A stretch of 13,789 bases of DNA from Firmicutes bacterium UBA3910 (GTDB lineage: Bacteria; Bacillota; Limnochordia; Darwinibacteriales; Darwinibacteriaceae), in NCBI GenBank assembly GCA_002391465.1, contig DGFC01000149.1, positions 1 to 13,789 of the forward strand, in the 5' to 3' direction. The notes beneath the pieces were generated by a model, which was not told the origin of the DNA, did no database searches, and saw nothing but the letters and a program-made list of their open reading frames with translations. A program made the position numbers and the translations under genes. How positions within the stretch are numbered: the stretch's first letter is position 1; each line of letters starts with the position of its first letter. Positions 1-10,168 of the stretch are shown here, piece after piece.

Positions 1-2
1 AC

Positions 3-203
3 TCCGATGCGGAGCTGGGAGAGATTATTGACCAGATGCACTGCATTTTGTTGGCTCCACAGTTGAGCTTCAAGCTTGACCGGTTCCAGCAGGAATACCC
101 TGAGTATGCAGGCAAGCTGGCCGTCATCAGTGCCATGGATTTCGGCATGATGGACGGGGAGAAAATCCTGAAAGAAGCGATCGCTAGGATCGAATCACTC
201 TAG
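3..203 (+). CDS. PTS lactose/cellobiose-family EIIB component, C-terminal fragment
   Basis: The frame is open from the left edge to a TAG at 201-203 and gives 66 residues, the end of a roughly 100-residue protein. EIIB is the cytoplasmic phosphocarrier that takes phosphate from EIIA on an N-terminal cysteine and passes it to the sugar held by EIIC. Visible family features are the hydrophobic strand followed by APQ (CILLAPQLSFKL), and near the end MDFGMMDGEKIL, which closely matches the D-Y-G-x-M-(D/N)-G-x-K-(I/V)-L ending of CelA/ChbB-type EIIB. The phosphorylated cysteine lies upstream of the window. The EIIC gene starts 16 nt after the stop, which supports an EIIB-EIIC pair in one transcript. 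The matching EIIA is not in the window and may lie upstream. Confidence 0.88.
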   Translation, partial: SDAELGEIIDQMHCILLAPQLSFKLDRFQQEYPEYAGKLAVISAMDFGMMDGEKILKEAIARIESL

Positions 204-219
204 AAAGAAGGGTCAAAAA

Positions 220-1485
220 GTGGAAAAATTCATTGCGAAGCTGCAAGAACGCCTAATGCCCCTAGCTACAAAGCTATCTGGTAACATGTTTTTAAATTCG
301 TTAGGACAGACGTTTCAACTGCTGTTGCCAATCATCATGATCGGTTCCTTTGCCGTACTGGGTGCCTTCTTGGATATTCCAGCCTGGCAGAGCTTCGTGC
401 AGGCAACAGGACTGCAGCTGATTTTGATGACTATCCAATCCCTAACTCTTAGTCTCATTGCTTTGTATGTAGTTTTGGTCCTGCCTTTCCAGTATGCACA
501 GAAGCTGAAGATCAATCCCATTACGGCCGCCGTTCTATCACTAATGGCTTTTCTGCTTCTCACGCCCCATGAACTGTATACCGCTATTCCAACTGAATGG
601 CTGGACTTTTCGGGCTTGTTCGGGGCCATGATTGTGGGCGGTCTAGTACCTCGCTTTATCAAGTTCTTACTTGACAAAAAGATTTACATACGTATGCCTA
701 AAGGTGTTCCTACTATTGTGGAAGATTCCTTTGCTTCCTTGGTGCCAGCACTATTGGTCATGGTAATCTCTGTAGTAGTAGCCAAACTCATTGCACTGAC
801 GAGCTTTGGAAACTTCCACAATGTTGTTTATACCATTATCCAGACACCTCTGCAGGGCTTTGGTTTGACTTTACCTGCGTATCTGGTGATGCAGATTCTC
901 TGTACGCTGCTCATGTTTGTGGGGATTCACGGAAACGCCATCTTTTCCACGTTTACACCCATGACCATGGCTGCCAGCGCTGAGAACTTGGCTGCCCTTG
1001 CAGCGGGACAAGCACTGCCCAATATCATTACCGGTTCCTTTTCGGTCTTTTGTCAGCCGGGCGGTATTGGTGGTACATTTGGCCTGGCCTTCTTGTTAGC
1101 CTTCTTGGCCAAATCCAAACGCTTAAAGACCTTGGGGAAAATGTCCATTGTGCCGGCCATTTTCGGTATCAATGAACCCTTGATTTTCGGGATTCCCATT
1201 CTCTTAAACCCGCTGCTGTTTATTCCGTACGTGCTCAGCCCCATTGTCTGTACCGTACTCAGCTACTTTTCCATCGCACTGGGTATCGTGCCGAGGCTAA
1301 CCGGAACGGAAGTAAACTGGACCATGCCTCAAATTGTTTCGGGCTTTCTGGCCCAGGGCTGGCAGGCAGCACTGCTGCAGATTGTCTTGATTGTAATAAC
1401 TACCCTCATCTGGCTTCCCTTCTTTAAGATGGTGGACAACCAGATTTACAAAGAAGAGCTTGAAGCGGAAGGCACAGCTGAATAA
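220..1485 (+). CDS. PTS EIIC permease, lactose/cellobiose/chitobiose family
   Basis: This is the integral membrane part of a PTS importer (421 aa, close to the usual 420-450). It binds and translocates a disaccharide or beta-glucoside, which is phosphorylated by EIIB on the way in. The start is GTG 220, with AAGAAGG at 206-212 as ribosome site. Hydrophobic segments run along the whole length. The conserved substrate-site elements of the ChbC structural family are present: G-I-H-G-N at residues 235-239 (His237) and I-N-E-P-L-I-F-G-I-P at 317-326 (Glu319). They correspond to the sugar-contacting His and Glu of the Bacillus cereus ChbC structure. A 6-phospho-beta-glucosidase downstream suggests a beta-glucoside (cellobiose or an aryl-glucoside) and not lactose; that choice is inference. 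The exact sugar cannot be read from the sequence. Confidence 0.93.
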   Translation: MEKFIAKLQERLMPLATKLSGNMFLNSLGQTFQLLLPIIMIGSFAVLGAFLDIPAWQSFVQATGLQLILMTIQSLTLSLIALYVVLVLPFQYAQKLKINPITAAVLSLMAFLLLTPHELYTAIPTEWLDFSGLFGAMIVGGLVPRFIKFLLDKKIYIRMPKGVPTIVEDSFASLVPALLVMVISVVVAKLIALTSFGNFHNVVYTIIQTPLQGFGLTLPAYLVMQILCTLLMFVGIHGNAIFSTFTPMTMAASAENLAALAAGQALPNIITGSFSVFCQPGGIGGTFGLAFLLAFLAKSKRLKTLGKMSIVPAIFGINEPLIFGIPILLNPLLFIPYVLSPIVCTVLSYFSIALGIVPRLTGTEVNWTMPQIVSGFLAQGWQAALLQIVLIVITTLIWLPFFKMVDNQIYKEELEAEGTAE

Positions 1486-1502
1486 TCGAGTGATAAAAAA
1501 GA

Positions 1503-1534
1503 GAAGAGGCAATGAGTGGTTTTATTGCCTCTTC
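1503..1534 (+). promoter_or_regulatory. Perfect 11-bp intercistronic hairpin before the ene-reductase gene
   Basis: GAAGAGGCAAT (1503-1513) is exactly complementary to ATTGCCTCTTC (1524-1534), with a 10-nt loop. It starts 17 nt after the EIIC stop and ends 3 nt before the AAAGGAG ribosome site of the next gene. The 3' side continues CTTAAAGG, not a run of T, so it is not a standard intrinsic terminator. Possible roles are protection of the upstream EIIB-EIIC mRNA end, an RNase processing site, or control of translation of the next gene. The structure is seen; the role is inference. Confidence 0.6.
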
Positions 1535-1537
1535 CTT

Positions 1538-1544
1538 AAAGGAG
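1538..1544 (+). promoter_or_regulatory. Ribosome binding site deciding the ene-reductase start
   Basis: AAAGGAG sits 6 nt before ATG 1551. It favours that start over the in-frame ATG at 1512, which lies inside the left arm of the hairpin and would add 13 residues not expected in the family. Confidence 0.75.
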
Positions 1545-1550
1545 AAGACA

Positions 1551-4872
<3,322 letters not shown>

Positions 4873-4878
4873 AGCGCC

Positions 4879-5151
4879 ATGTACAGCAAAACCGTGGTGG
4901 TAGTAAACAAAAAGGGCTTGCACGCAAGACCAGCGTCGAATTTTGTCACTAAAGCCCAAGGATATAAATCAACCGTTACCATCAGAAAAACAGAGGCAGA
5001 TAATGGTCAACAAATAGATGCCAAGTCCATTATGCAGGTTCTGGCTGCAGGTATAACCGCCGGCACTGAAATAGAGGTTAGTGCAGAAGGAGAAGACGCA
5101 CGGGAAGCGGTAGAGGACTTGGTTGAGCTTCTGGCCAATAACCTAGATTAG
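4879..5151 (+). CDS. HPr-type phosphocarrier protein of the PTS
   Basis: The 90-aa protein is slightly longer than classical HPr (about 85-88). HPr carries phosphate from enzyme I to EIIA components. The active-site motif GLHARPAS places the phosphorylated His at residue 15. A regulatory serine is present in DAKSIMQVLAAG (Ser50, equivalent to Ser46 of Bacillus HPr), with a few extra residues before it. It therefore looks competent both for transport and for HPr-kinase/CcpA-type regulation as known in Bacillota. A Shine-Dalgarno-like GGAG at 4863-4866, inside the end of the glucosidase gene, is rather far (12 nt) from the ATG, so translation may be partly coupled. The gene is last in the operon and is followed within 15 nt by a strong terminator. 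It could be the cell's only HPr or a dedicated copy; enzyme I is not next to it. Confidence 0.93.
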   Translation: MYSKTVVVVNKKGLHARPASNFVTKAQGYKSTVTIRKTEADNGQQIDAKSIMQVLAAGITAGTEIEVSAEGEDAREAVEDLVELLANNLD

Positions 5152-5165
5152 TAAATTGATTGAGT

Positions 5166-5199
5166 CCCCAGTGGGAGAGCAGCTCCCCTGGGGTTTTTT
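5166..5199 (+). terminator. Intrinsic terminator of the PTS operon
   Basis: The stem is formed by CCCCAG-T-GGGAG and CTCCCCTGGGG: 11 GC-rich pairs with one bulged T and a 5-nt loop. It is followed directly by six T residues (5194-5199). It starts 14 nt after the HPr stop codon and fits a strong rho-independent terminator. Confidence 0.92.
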
Positions 5200-5435
5200 C
5201 TAGCATAGACCGGGTATCTGCTTTGGTGATGCTTCTCAATGCCACATGGGGTGCCCATTGGCTTAAACAGGGACTAGATGTAGAAGGGAGCTGAACGCCG
5301 AGCGTCAGCTCTTTCTTGTCACTTAGCTAATATTGCTTGGTGTCTGCAGGCTAACGCCAGTGCATAGGGAAGTAAATGGCAGAAGATCTCTCAATCAGTA
5401 TTAGCTGATTGTCCTCCGTGGAAAGGGATGATAGT
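5200..5435. other. Intergenic region with hairpin and palindrome, no gene seen
   Basis: These 236 bases separate the PTS operon from the permease. GAGCTGA-A-CGC (5288-5298) pairs with GCG-TCAGCTC (5302-5311) around a CGA loop and is followed by TTTCTTGT, a weak terminator-like hairpin. CAATCAG (5392-5398) and CTGATTG (5405-5411) form a palindrome 24 nt before the permease ATG, a possible operator or leader hairpin. A 21-codon frame at 5229-5294 has no ribosome site. I could not identify a convincing -35/-10 pair. Confidence 0.5.
5422..5428 (+). promoter_or_regulatory. Ribosome binding site of the APC permease
   Basis: AAAGGGA lies 7 nt before ATG 5436 and supports that start over an in-frame TTG at 5409, which lies within the palindrome. 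Confidence 0.6.
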
Positions 5436-6707
5436 ATGCGTGAGCGGCAGATGCAGCGGAAGATAGGTCTCTTTGATGCTGTTTTCTTGGGTTTGGGTGC
5501 AATATTAGGTGCAGGCGTATTTGTGGTCACAGGCGTTGCTGCCGAAGTGGCAGGACCGGCCATGTTGGTCTCTTTTCTTGCGGCAGGTTTGGTTGCCCTT
5601 TTCAACTCCCTCAGTGTAGCTCAGCTTGCCAAAGTTTATCCTGTCAGCGGTGGAACTTACGTGTATGCAGGCAGACAACTCCATCCCGTGGCAGGATTTA
5701 CAGCCGGTTGGATGTTTTTAACGAGTAAGCTTGCCGGGGCTTCGGCGGTGGCCTTGAGCTTTGCTTCCTATGCGCAGGTACTCCTGCCGTCCATCTCACT
5801 GCTGCCAACTGCGGTAGGGGTAATTGTGGTTCTTACCCTTTTGAATCTGCTGGGAGTCAAAAAGACAAGCAGAGTTAACGTGGCAGTGGTACTTTTCACC
5901 TTATCCGCACTGCTTCTATTCGGGCTGGTGGGACTACCCCGGGTTAGTGTGACCAACTTCAAACCATTTGCTCCCGCCGGTTTGACAGGAATTCTGCAGG
6001 CAGCGGCGCTGCTCTTTTTTGCCTATACGGGGTATGCTCGCATTGCCACTTTGGGAGAAGAAGTAACCAATCCCACGCTGAATATTCCCAGGGCAATACT
6101 TATCGCCTTAGGTGGCTCATCACTCCTTTATCTACTCGTGTCCTACGTCCTGTTAGGAACGCTCCCAGCTGCTAGTCTGGCCACCGGCTCTCCGCTGGAG
6201 ACTGCGGCGGGGCAGTGGGAAGTTGCTTGGCTGGAGATGCTGGTGGCGGTGGGGGCAGTAACAGCTATGCTCAGCGTTCTTTTGGGGCAGCTGCTGGGAA
6301 TCAGCCGGATGTTTTTGGCCATGGCCCGCAGCGGTGATTTACCTGAACCCTTGAGTAGGATTTCGGCGCAGGGAGATGTCCCCCATATCTCCCTTCTGCT
6401 AACTGCGGGCATTGTGGTCTTATTGGTGCTGCTCGCAGATTTTGTCAGCATAATCTCCATGGCCTCCTTCGCCATCTTAGTCTATTACACCCTGGCCAAT
6501 GCATCGGCCCTCACCCTGGGGCCGGAACAGCGGATCTTCCCCAAGCTGATCAGCTGGTTCGGCCTTCTGACCTGTGGTATTCTGGCACTCTCCTTAAATA
6601 GAACCACGATTATTACAGGTTTAGTCGTCTTGGCCGTTGGTCTTGCCTATTACTTCGTGGTCCATGGTGTTGGAGGGAAGGATGAAGCAGCCAACCAAAC
6701 CCTTTAG
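5436..6707 (+). CDS. APC-superfamily amino acid/polyamine-type permease
   Basis: This 423-aa secondary transporter is expected to have about 12 membrane segments. The first helix has the APC unwound-helix motif GLGAILGAGVFVVTG (residues 18-32), which forms part of the substrate site in LeuT-fold proteins. A second hallmark is FAYTGYARIATLGEEVTNPTLNIPRAI in the sixth-helix region, equivalent to the F-x-G-(F/Y)-x-x-(I/V)-x-x-x-x-E-E-x-x-N-P-x-x-x-I-P segment of the family. The length is at the short end of the range, with no long C-terminal tail. The gene is preceded by its own intergenic region and is 86 nt from the ABC ATPase gene, so it may be monocistronic or lead the exporter genes. Substrate specificity cannot be assigned; cationic or neutral amino acids are both possible. 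Confidence 0.85.
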   Translation: MRERQMQRKIGLFDAVFLGLGAILGAGVFVVTGVAAEVAGPAMLVSFLAAGLVALFNSLSVAQLAKVYPVSGGTYVYAGRQLHPVAGFTAGWMFLTSKLAGASAVALSFASYAQVLLPSISLLPTAVGVIVVLTLLNLLGVKKTSRVNVAVVLFTLSALLLFGLVGLPRVSVTNFKPFAPAGLTGILQAAALLFFAYTGYARIATLGEEVTNPTLNIPRAILIALGGSSLLYLLVSYVLLGTLPAASLATGSPLETAAGQWEVAWLEMLVAVGAVTAMLSVLLGQLLGISRMFLAMARSGDLPEPLSRISAQGDVPHISLLLTAGIVVLLVLLADFVSIISMASFAILVYYTLANASALTLGPEQRIFPKLISWFGLLTCGILALSLNRTTIITGLVVLAVGLAYYFVVHGVGGKDEAANQTL

Positions 6708-6793
6708 CGGTTATTTGCCAGAAATAGGCAGGCTTGGTTGGGCATAGGTAGAATAATCGGTACAGTGGTTCAGCGTGGAAGGGGAGGTAGGGA

Positions 6794-7753
6794 ATGGTTC
6801 GAGTGGAAGCACTGGAAAAAGCATACCCGGGCCGGAAAGGGGAACCCCCGGTGAAGGCTGTCAACAACATCAGCTTTAGCGTTGGGGAAGGTTCTTTAGT
6901 GGGCCTTTTGGGACCGAACGGGGCGGGCAAAACCACAACAGTCAAAATGCTATGCGGTTTAGTCAAACCCGATAGCGGCCGGATTTTTATCAACGGCAAA
7001 GAATTGACCAAACGCCGTATTCCCGCCTTGGCGGAAGTGAGCGCTGTGTTAGAGGGCAACCGCAACGTTTATTGGCGGCTCACTGCCAGGGAAAACTTAG
7101 AGTTTTTTGCTGCCCTCAAGGGGCTTAATCCAGCAGCTTTACGGAGCGAAATTGACTATTACCTCGAGTTTTTCCAGTTGGTTGAGAAGTCAGATGTGGA
7201 AGCACGGAAACTGTCCCGGGGGATGCAGCAGAAACTGGCCATTGCGGCGGCGCTCATTGCCAACAGCAAAGTTGTTCTGTTGGACGAACCCACTTTGGGT
7301 TTGGATGTCCAGGCGTCCTATGAGATCCGTCAGCTTTTGAAGAAGATTGTGGAGGAGCAGGGGCGCACCGTGATTCTGACTACCCACGATATGAATGTGG
7401 TGCAGGACACCTGTGAGCGGGTGATCATCATTAATCAGGGCAAGATTGTGGCCGATGACAGCGTTCACAACCTCTTGGATTTGTTCAGGATGAAAGTGTA
7501 TAAGATTGTAATCCAAGGGGAGCTAAACGCAGAGCAGCGCCAAGCCCTTGGAGCAATGGAAGAAGTGGTGATTGAGGAGGAATCGCCCCAGCGCACTGTT
7601 ATCAGCGTCCGGTTGGAAGGATCCCAGATTCTATACGACGTAATCGGCATTCTAGGTTCGTACAACTCCGTTTTGGAATCCATTGACCAGGAGCAGAACA
7701 ACTTCGAGCGGGTATTCTTAGAAATCCTGAAGGGGGGAGTGGAGAGTGCCTAA
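6794..7753 (+). CDS. ABC transporter ATP-binding protein (ABC-2/DrrA-type exporter)
   Basis: This 319-aa cytoplasmic ATPase drives the membrane protein encoded next. The nucleotide-binding domain (about 1-230) has Walker A GPNGAGKT (40-47), signature LSRGMQQK (140-147, a common variant of LSGGQ in this subfamily), Walker B VVLLDEPTLGLD (160-171) and the switch His198 in TTHDM. The Q-loop position reads Glu87 in VLEGNRN, where most ABC proteins have Gln. An extension of about 90 residues follows, as in DrrA/NatA-like exporters. ATG 6794 follows GGGGAGG at 6781-6787. The final 8 nt overlap the permease start, which implies coupled translation. Family members export antibiotics, ions, peptides or lipids; nothing in the sequence chooses among these. 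Confidence 0.92.
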   Translation: MVRVEALEKAYPGRKGEPPVKAVNNISFSVGEGSLVGLLGPNGAGKTTTVKMLCGLVKPDSGRIFINGKELTKRRIPALAEVSAVLEGNRNVYWRLTARENLEFFAALKGLNPAALRSEIDYYLEFFQLVEKSDVEARKLSRGMQQKLAIAAALIANSKVVLLDEPTLGLDVQASYEIRQLLKKIVEEQGRTVILTTHDMNVVQDTCERVIIINQGKIVADDSVHNLLDLFRMKVYKIVIQGELNAEQRQALGAMEEVVIEEESPQRTVISVRLEGSQILYDVIGILGSYNSVLESIDQEQNNFERVFLEILKGGVESA

Positions 7754-8525
7754 GCTGATTTTGTTTGCAGCCTTTTTCAAGAAGGAGTTTATCCTCTTTA
7801 GGCGCTATTTAGTCAACTCCCTCGGGGGTATGCTTACCATTTACATCGTCTTCCTGCTGCTTTTTGGCGGCTACCGGGGTTTTGCCAGCATGGCCGGAGC
7901 GGTGGGCGGCAGCGGGATTGAAAACCTGGTTGTTGGTTATGTCCTCTGGTTTTTCATGCTCACTACCTACCAAGATGTGTTCCACACCATACTGCTGGAA
8001 GCTAGACAGGGGACACTTGAACAGCTGTATATGTCCGTCCATGGCTTTGGCTGGGTGATGGGTGCAAAAGCGGCGGCAGGGTTTGTTGTCAACCTCATTT
8101 TCGTTGTGGTACTCCTCATTGCAGCCATGCTCACCAGTGGGGTAACTCTCCGTTTGGATGTGCTTTCACTGTTTCCCGTTTTGCTTGGCACGCTGCTCGG
8201 TGTTCTGGGTGTTGGTTTTGCCATTGGCGGAGTTACTCTAATCCTGAAGAGGATTGAGAGCTACACGCAAATGGTCCAGTTCCTGCTGATCGGCCTGATC
8301 GCTGTGCCAGCAGAGCGGTTTGTGGTGTTCCGCCTTTTGCCCGGCAGTTACGGCGCCGTACTCATTCGGGAGATCATGGTGAATGGGAAGAACTTGCTGG
8401 AACTTGGCGTGGGGAACGTGCTCGTGATGTATCTGATTGGTTTTGCCCATCTCTTTTTGGGTTACGCTTTCTATAAGGTATGTGAGAGAAAGGCCATGAT
8501 CCAGGGCACTTTAGGCCATTACTAG
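7746..8525 (+). CDS. ABC-2 type transporter permease
   Basis: The 259-aa membrane protein has about six hydrophobic segments and is the likely partner of the upstream ATPase. It starts at GTG 7746, overlapping the ATPase gene by 8 nt. The short amphipathic N-terminus (FFKKEFILFRRY) before the first membrane helix is typical of ABC-2 permeases. EARQGTLEQLYMS (86-98) matches the conserved E-x-x-x-G-T-L-E-x-L element of the cytoplasmic loop thought to contact the ATPase. The last segment (about 224-244) is followed by a short charged tail. A complete exporter would be two permease and two ATPase copies. The substrate is unknown. Confidence 0.87.
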   Translation: MPKLILFAAFFKKEFILFRRYLVNSLGGMLTIYIVFLLLFGGYRGFASMAGAVGGSGIENLVVGYVLWFFMLTTYQDVFHTILLEARQGTLEQLYMSVHGFGWVMGAKAAAGFVVNLIFVVVLLIAAMLTSGVTLRLDVLSLFPVLLGTLLGVLGVGFAIGGVTLILKRIESYTQMVQFLLIGLIAVPAERFVVFRLLPGSYGAVLIREIMVNGKNLLELGVGNVLVMYLIGFAHLFLGYAFYKVCERKAMIQGTLGHY

Positions 8526-8581
8526 GCTGAACTTGCTTTCTCCAAATTGGGGCAGCATACGTCGTCGGGAAGGAGAAAGGG

Positions 8582-9106
8582 ATGGATAGGGTAATAGTCC
8601 TTTATAGTTCTAAATACGGTGCCACCCGGAAGTATGCCCGGTGGCTGGCGGAGGAGTTGGAATGCAGGGCCGTTGAGACTAAAAAGGCCTCCCTGGAGCA
8701 GGTGAGGGAGCACGATACGATCATCCTCGGCGGTGGGGTCTACGCCTCGGGGATCGCCGGCATTCGTTTCCTGAAAAGGAATTACCCGCACTTGCGGGAG
8801 AAAAAGATTATCGTCTTTGCGGTGGGTGCTTCCCCCCACGAGGAAAACGCCATTTCTGCGCTGAGGGAGCGAAACTTAAAAGGCCCCTTAAGCGGCCTAC
8901 CCCTCTGCTACTGCCGGGGAGCTCTGGATGAAGGGGCCATGACTTGGTTGGATAGGACCTTGTGCAAAATGCTGAAGAAGATGGCAGCCAAAAAGGATCC
9001 AGCCATTTATGAACCCTGGGAGAGGGCACTTGTGGAAGCTGGACCCAGCCATGATTGGACGGAACGGGAGCAGATTCAGCCCATTTTAGACCATCTTAGG
9101 GCTTAG
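8582..9106 (+). CDS. Flavodoxin-domain protein (HemG/Flavodoxin_5-like)
   Basis: This 174-aa cytoplasmic protein should bind FMN. The N-terminal strand is followed by the phosphate-binding loop YSSKYGATRKYA (8-19), matching the S/T-x-(Y/T)-G-x-T loop of flavodoxins. A second conserved stretch, DTIILGGGVYASGI, forms the next strand and loop. The length fits single-domain flavodoxin/HemG-like proteins, and the C-terminal third is charged and helical. AAGGAG before the ATG is a good ribosome site. The gene is 56 nt from the ABC permease and could be co-transcribed with it, though no functional link is known to me. HemG-type protoporphyrinogen oxidase activity is possible but cannot be claimed, because no heme genes are nearby. 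Confidence 0.8.
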   Translation: MDRVIVLYSSKYGATRKYARWLAEELECRAVETKKASLEQVREHDTIILGGGVYASGIAGIRFLKRNYPHLREKKIIVFAVGASPHEENAISALRERNLKGPLSGLPLCYCRGALDEGAMTWLDRTLCKMLKKMAAKKDPAIYEPWERALVEAGPSHDWTEREQIQPILDHLRA

Positions 9107-9119
9107 GGCAATTCTCTAC

Positions 9120-9974
9120 CTAGACGGTAAGTACGATAACGTCCCCGGCCGGATCTTCCACAGAGATTCTTCCGTCCGTATTGTTTACAACTATACCAAT
9201 AGCCTCGAGATTTGCTGTGACAGTCTGGAGGCTTTTTTCATCCGGAAAGACCAGAGTGAAAAAGTCTAGACCTGCGCTGTTCTTGGGCGGCCGCGGTGCA
9301 CCTACCCCATGCCAGGTGTTGAGGGCCACATGGTGATGGTATTTGTTCGTGGATAGGAAAAGAGCACTTCCCCTGAAGCGGGATACTACCTCAAAGCCCA
9401 AGCCTTGGGTGTAGAAAACCTCCGATTCCCCCAGTTGGGATACGTGGAGATGGATATGGCCAATAATGGTGTCAGGGGGCATACCATTCCACCGCTGCAT
9501 CGCTTCACTGGCTGAAGTGAGCAGATCATCGAAGTCCAGGGGCTTGGTATCCATGCTTACACCTTGGGTGCTCCAAGCCCAGGTGGAGGGATCGGTGTCG
9601 GCGTAGATCTCGATACCGTTGCCATCGGGATCTTCGAAATAGACCGCTTCGCTGACCAGATGATCGGAAGCGCCAAACCTAATCCCCTGTTCCTGGAGAT
9701 GCATAACCAACAGGGCAAGATCGGACCGCTTAGGCAGCAGGAGGGCAAAATGGTAAAGCCCGGTAGTTCTGTTTTGCTTGGGGATGACGTTGGCGGGCTG
9801 TACCAGAGAAATGAGTTCGGTCTTACCGTCCGCCGTGAATTTGGCAGAGTGTGCGTCCTGCTCTAGGATCTGAAAACCTAGGCTGTTTTTATAAAACCGG
9901 ATTGACCTTTCGAGATCCTCCGTCTTGAGCTGTACGTTCTTCACATACGTGGCCGGTGCGTCGTGGTATCTCAT
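9120..9974 (-). CDS. VOC-family protein similar to Bacillus CatE (catechol 2,3-dioxygenase-like/glyoxalase fold)
   Basis: The protein has 284 aa, nearly the length of Bacillus CatE (about 285), and two vicinal-oxygen-chelate modules. Module 1 (about 10-130) has YHFALLLP (74-81) and the strand EDPDGNGIEIYAD (114-126) with Glu122. Module 2 (about 168-284) has IIGHIHLHVSQL (170-181) and KYHHHVALNTW (211-221), both hallmarks of the CatE branch. At the last strand of module 2, where extradiol dioxygenases carry a metal-binding Glu, the sequence reads DPAGDVIVLTV (Val281). Ring-cleaving activity is therefore uncertain. The chosen start is ATG 9974 (minus strand) with GGGGG 6 nt upstream; a longer frame exists but begins with an unrelated 15-residue extension. 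The gene is convergent with the flavodoxin gene (13 nt between stops) and divergent from trkA. Confidence 0.82.
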   Translation of the reverse strand: MRYHDAPATYVKNVQLKTEDLERSIRFYKNSLGFQILEQDAHSAKFTADGKTELISLVQPANVIPKQNRTTGLYHFALLLPKRSDLALLVMHLQEQGIRFGASDHLVSEAVYFEDPDGNGIEIYADTDPSTWAWSTQGVSMDTKPLDFDDLLTSASEAMQRWNGMPPDTIIGHIHLHVSQLGESEVFYTQGLGFEVVSRFRGSALFLSTNKYHHHVALNTWHGVGAPRPPKNSAGLDFFTLVFPDEKSLQTVTANLEAIGIVVNNTDGRISVEDPAGDVIVLTV

Positions 9975-10168
9975 AAAGATCCCCCTTTTTTTGTTGTGGT
10001 TTTCCTGTTCCAGATCCAAAACCTAACTCCTGCCCATGGTGTGGAAAATGTTGGTTTTGGCGCCGCCGTAATACTCTTTCTTATTCCGGATTGGCAGGAT
10101 ATGGTGGGGCAAGGGAGAACATTTGCCCGAGGGGAACTGGGATTTAACCTAGTGAAAGGTGGTCAACC
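9975..10168. promoter_or_regulatory. Divergent intergenic region between the CatE-like gene and trkA
   Basis: These 194 bases must carry the start signals for both directions. On the minus strand a GGGGG ribosome site (9981-9985) follows an A7 tract. On the plus strand AAAGGTGG (10155-10162) precedes trkA. CCAAAACC (10016-10023) and GGTTTTGG (10053-10060) form an 8-bp inverted repeat with a 29-nt spacer. No clear sigma-A promoter and no ydaO-type c-di-AMP riboswitch could be recognised. Confidence 0.5.

Noticed and set aside
1512..1550. Upstream ATG start for the ene-reductase
   Set aside because: It lies in a hairpin arm, adds 13 residues outside the family N-terminus, and ATG 1551 has a better ribosome site.
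5229..5294. 21-codon frame in the PTS-permease spacer, possible leader peptide
   Set aside because: There is no Shine-Dalgarno sequence, it overlaps the second hairpin and shows no recognisable composition.
9564..9866. Plus-strand frame opposite the CatE-like gene
   Set aside because: It is antisense to a gene with clear family motifs and has no motifs of its own.
9975..10168. c-di-AMP (ydaO-type) riboswitch before trkA
   Set aside because: Such riboswitches often precede potassium transport genes, but I could not find the conserved core in these 194 bases.
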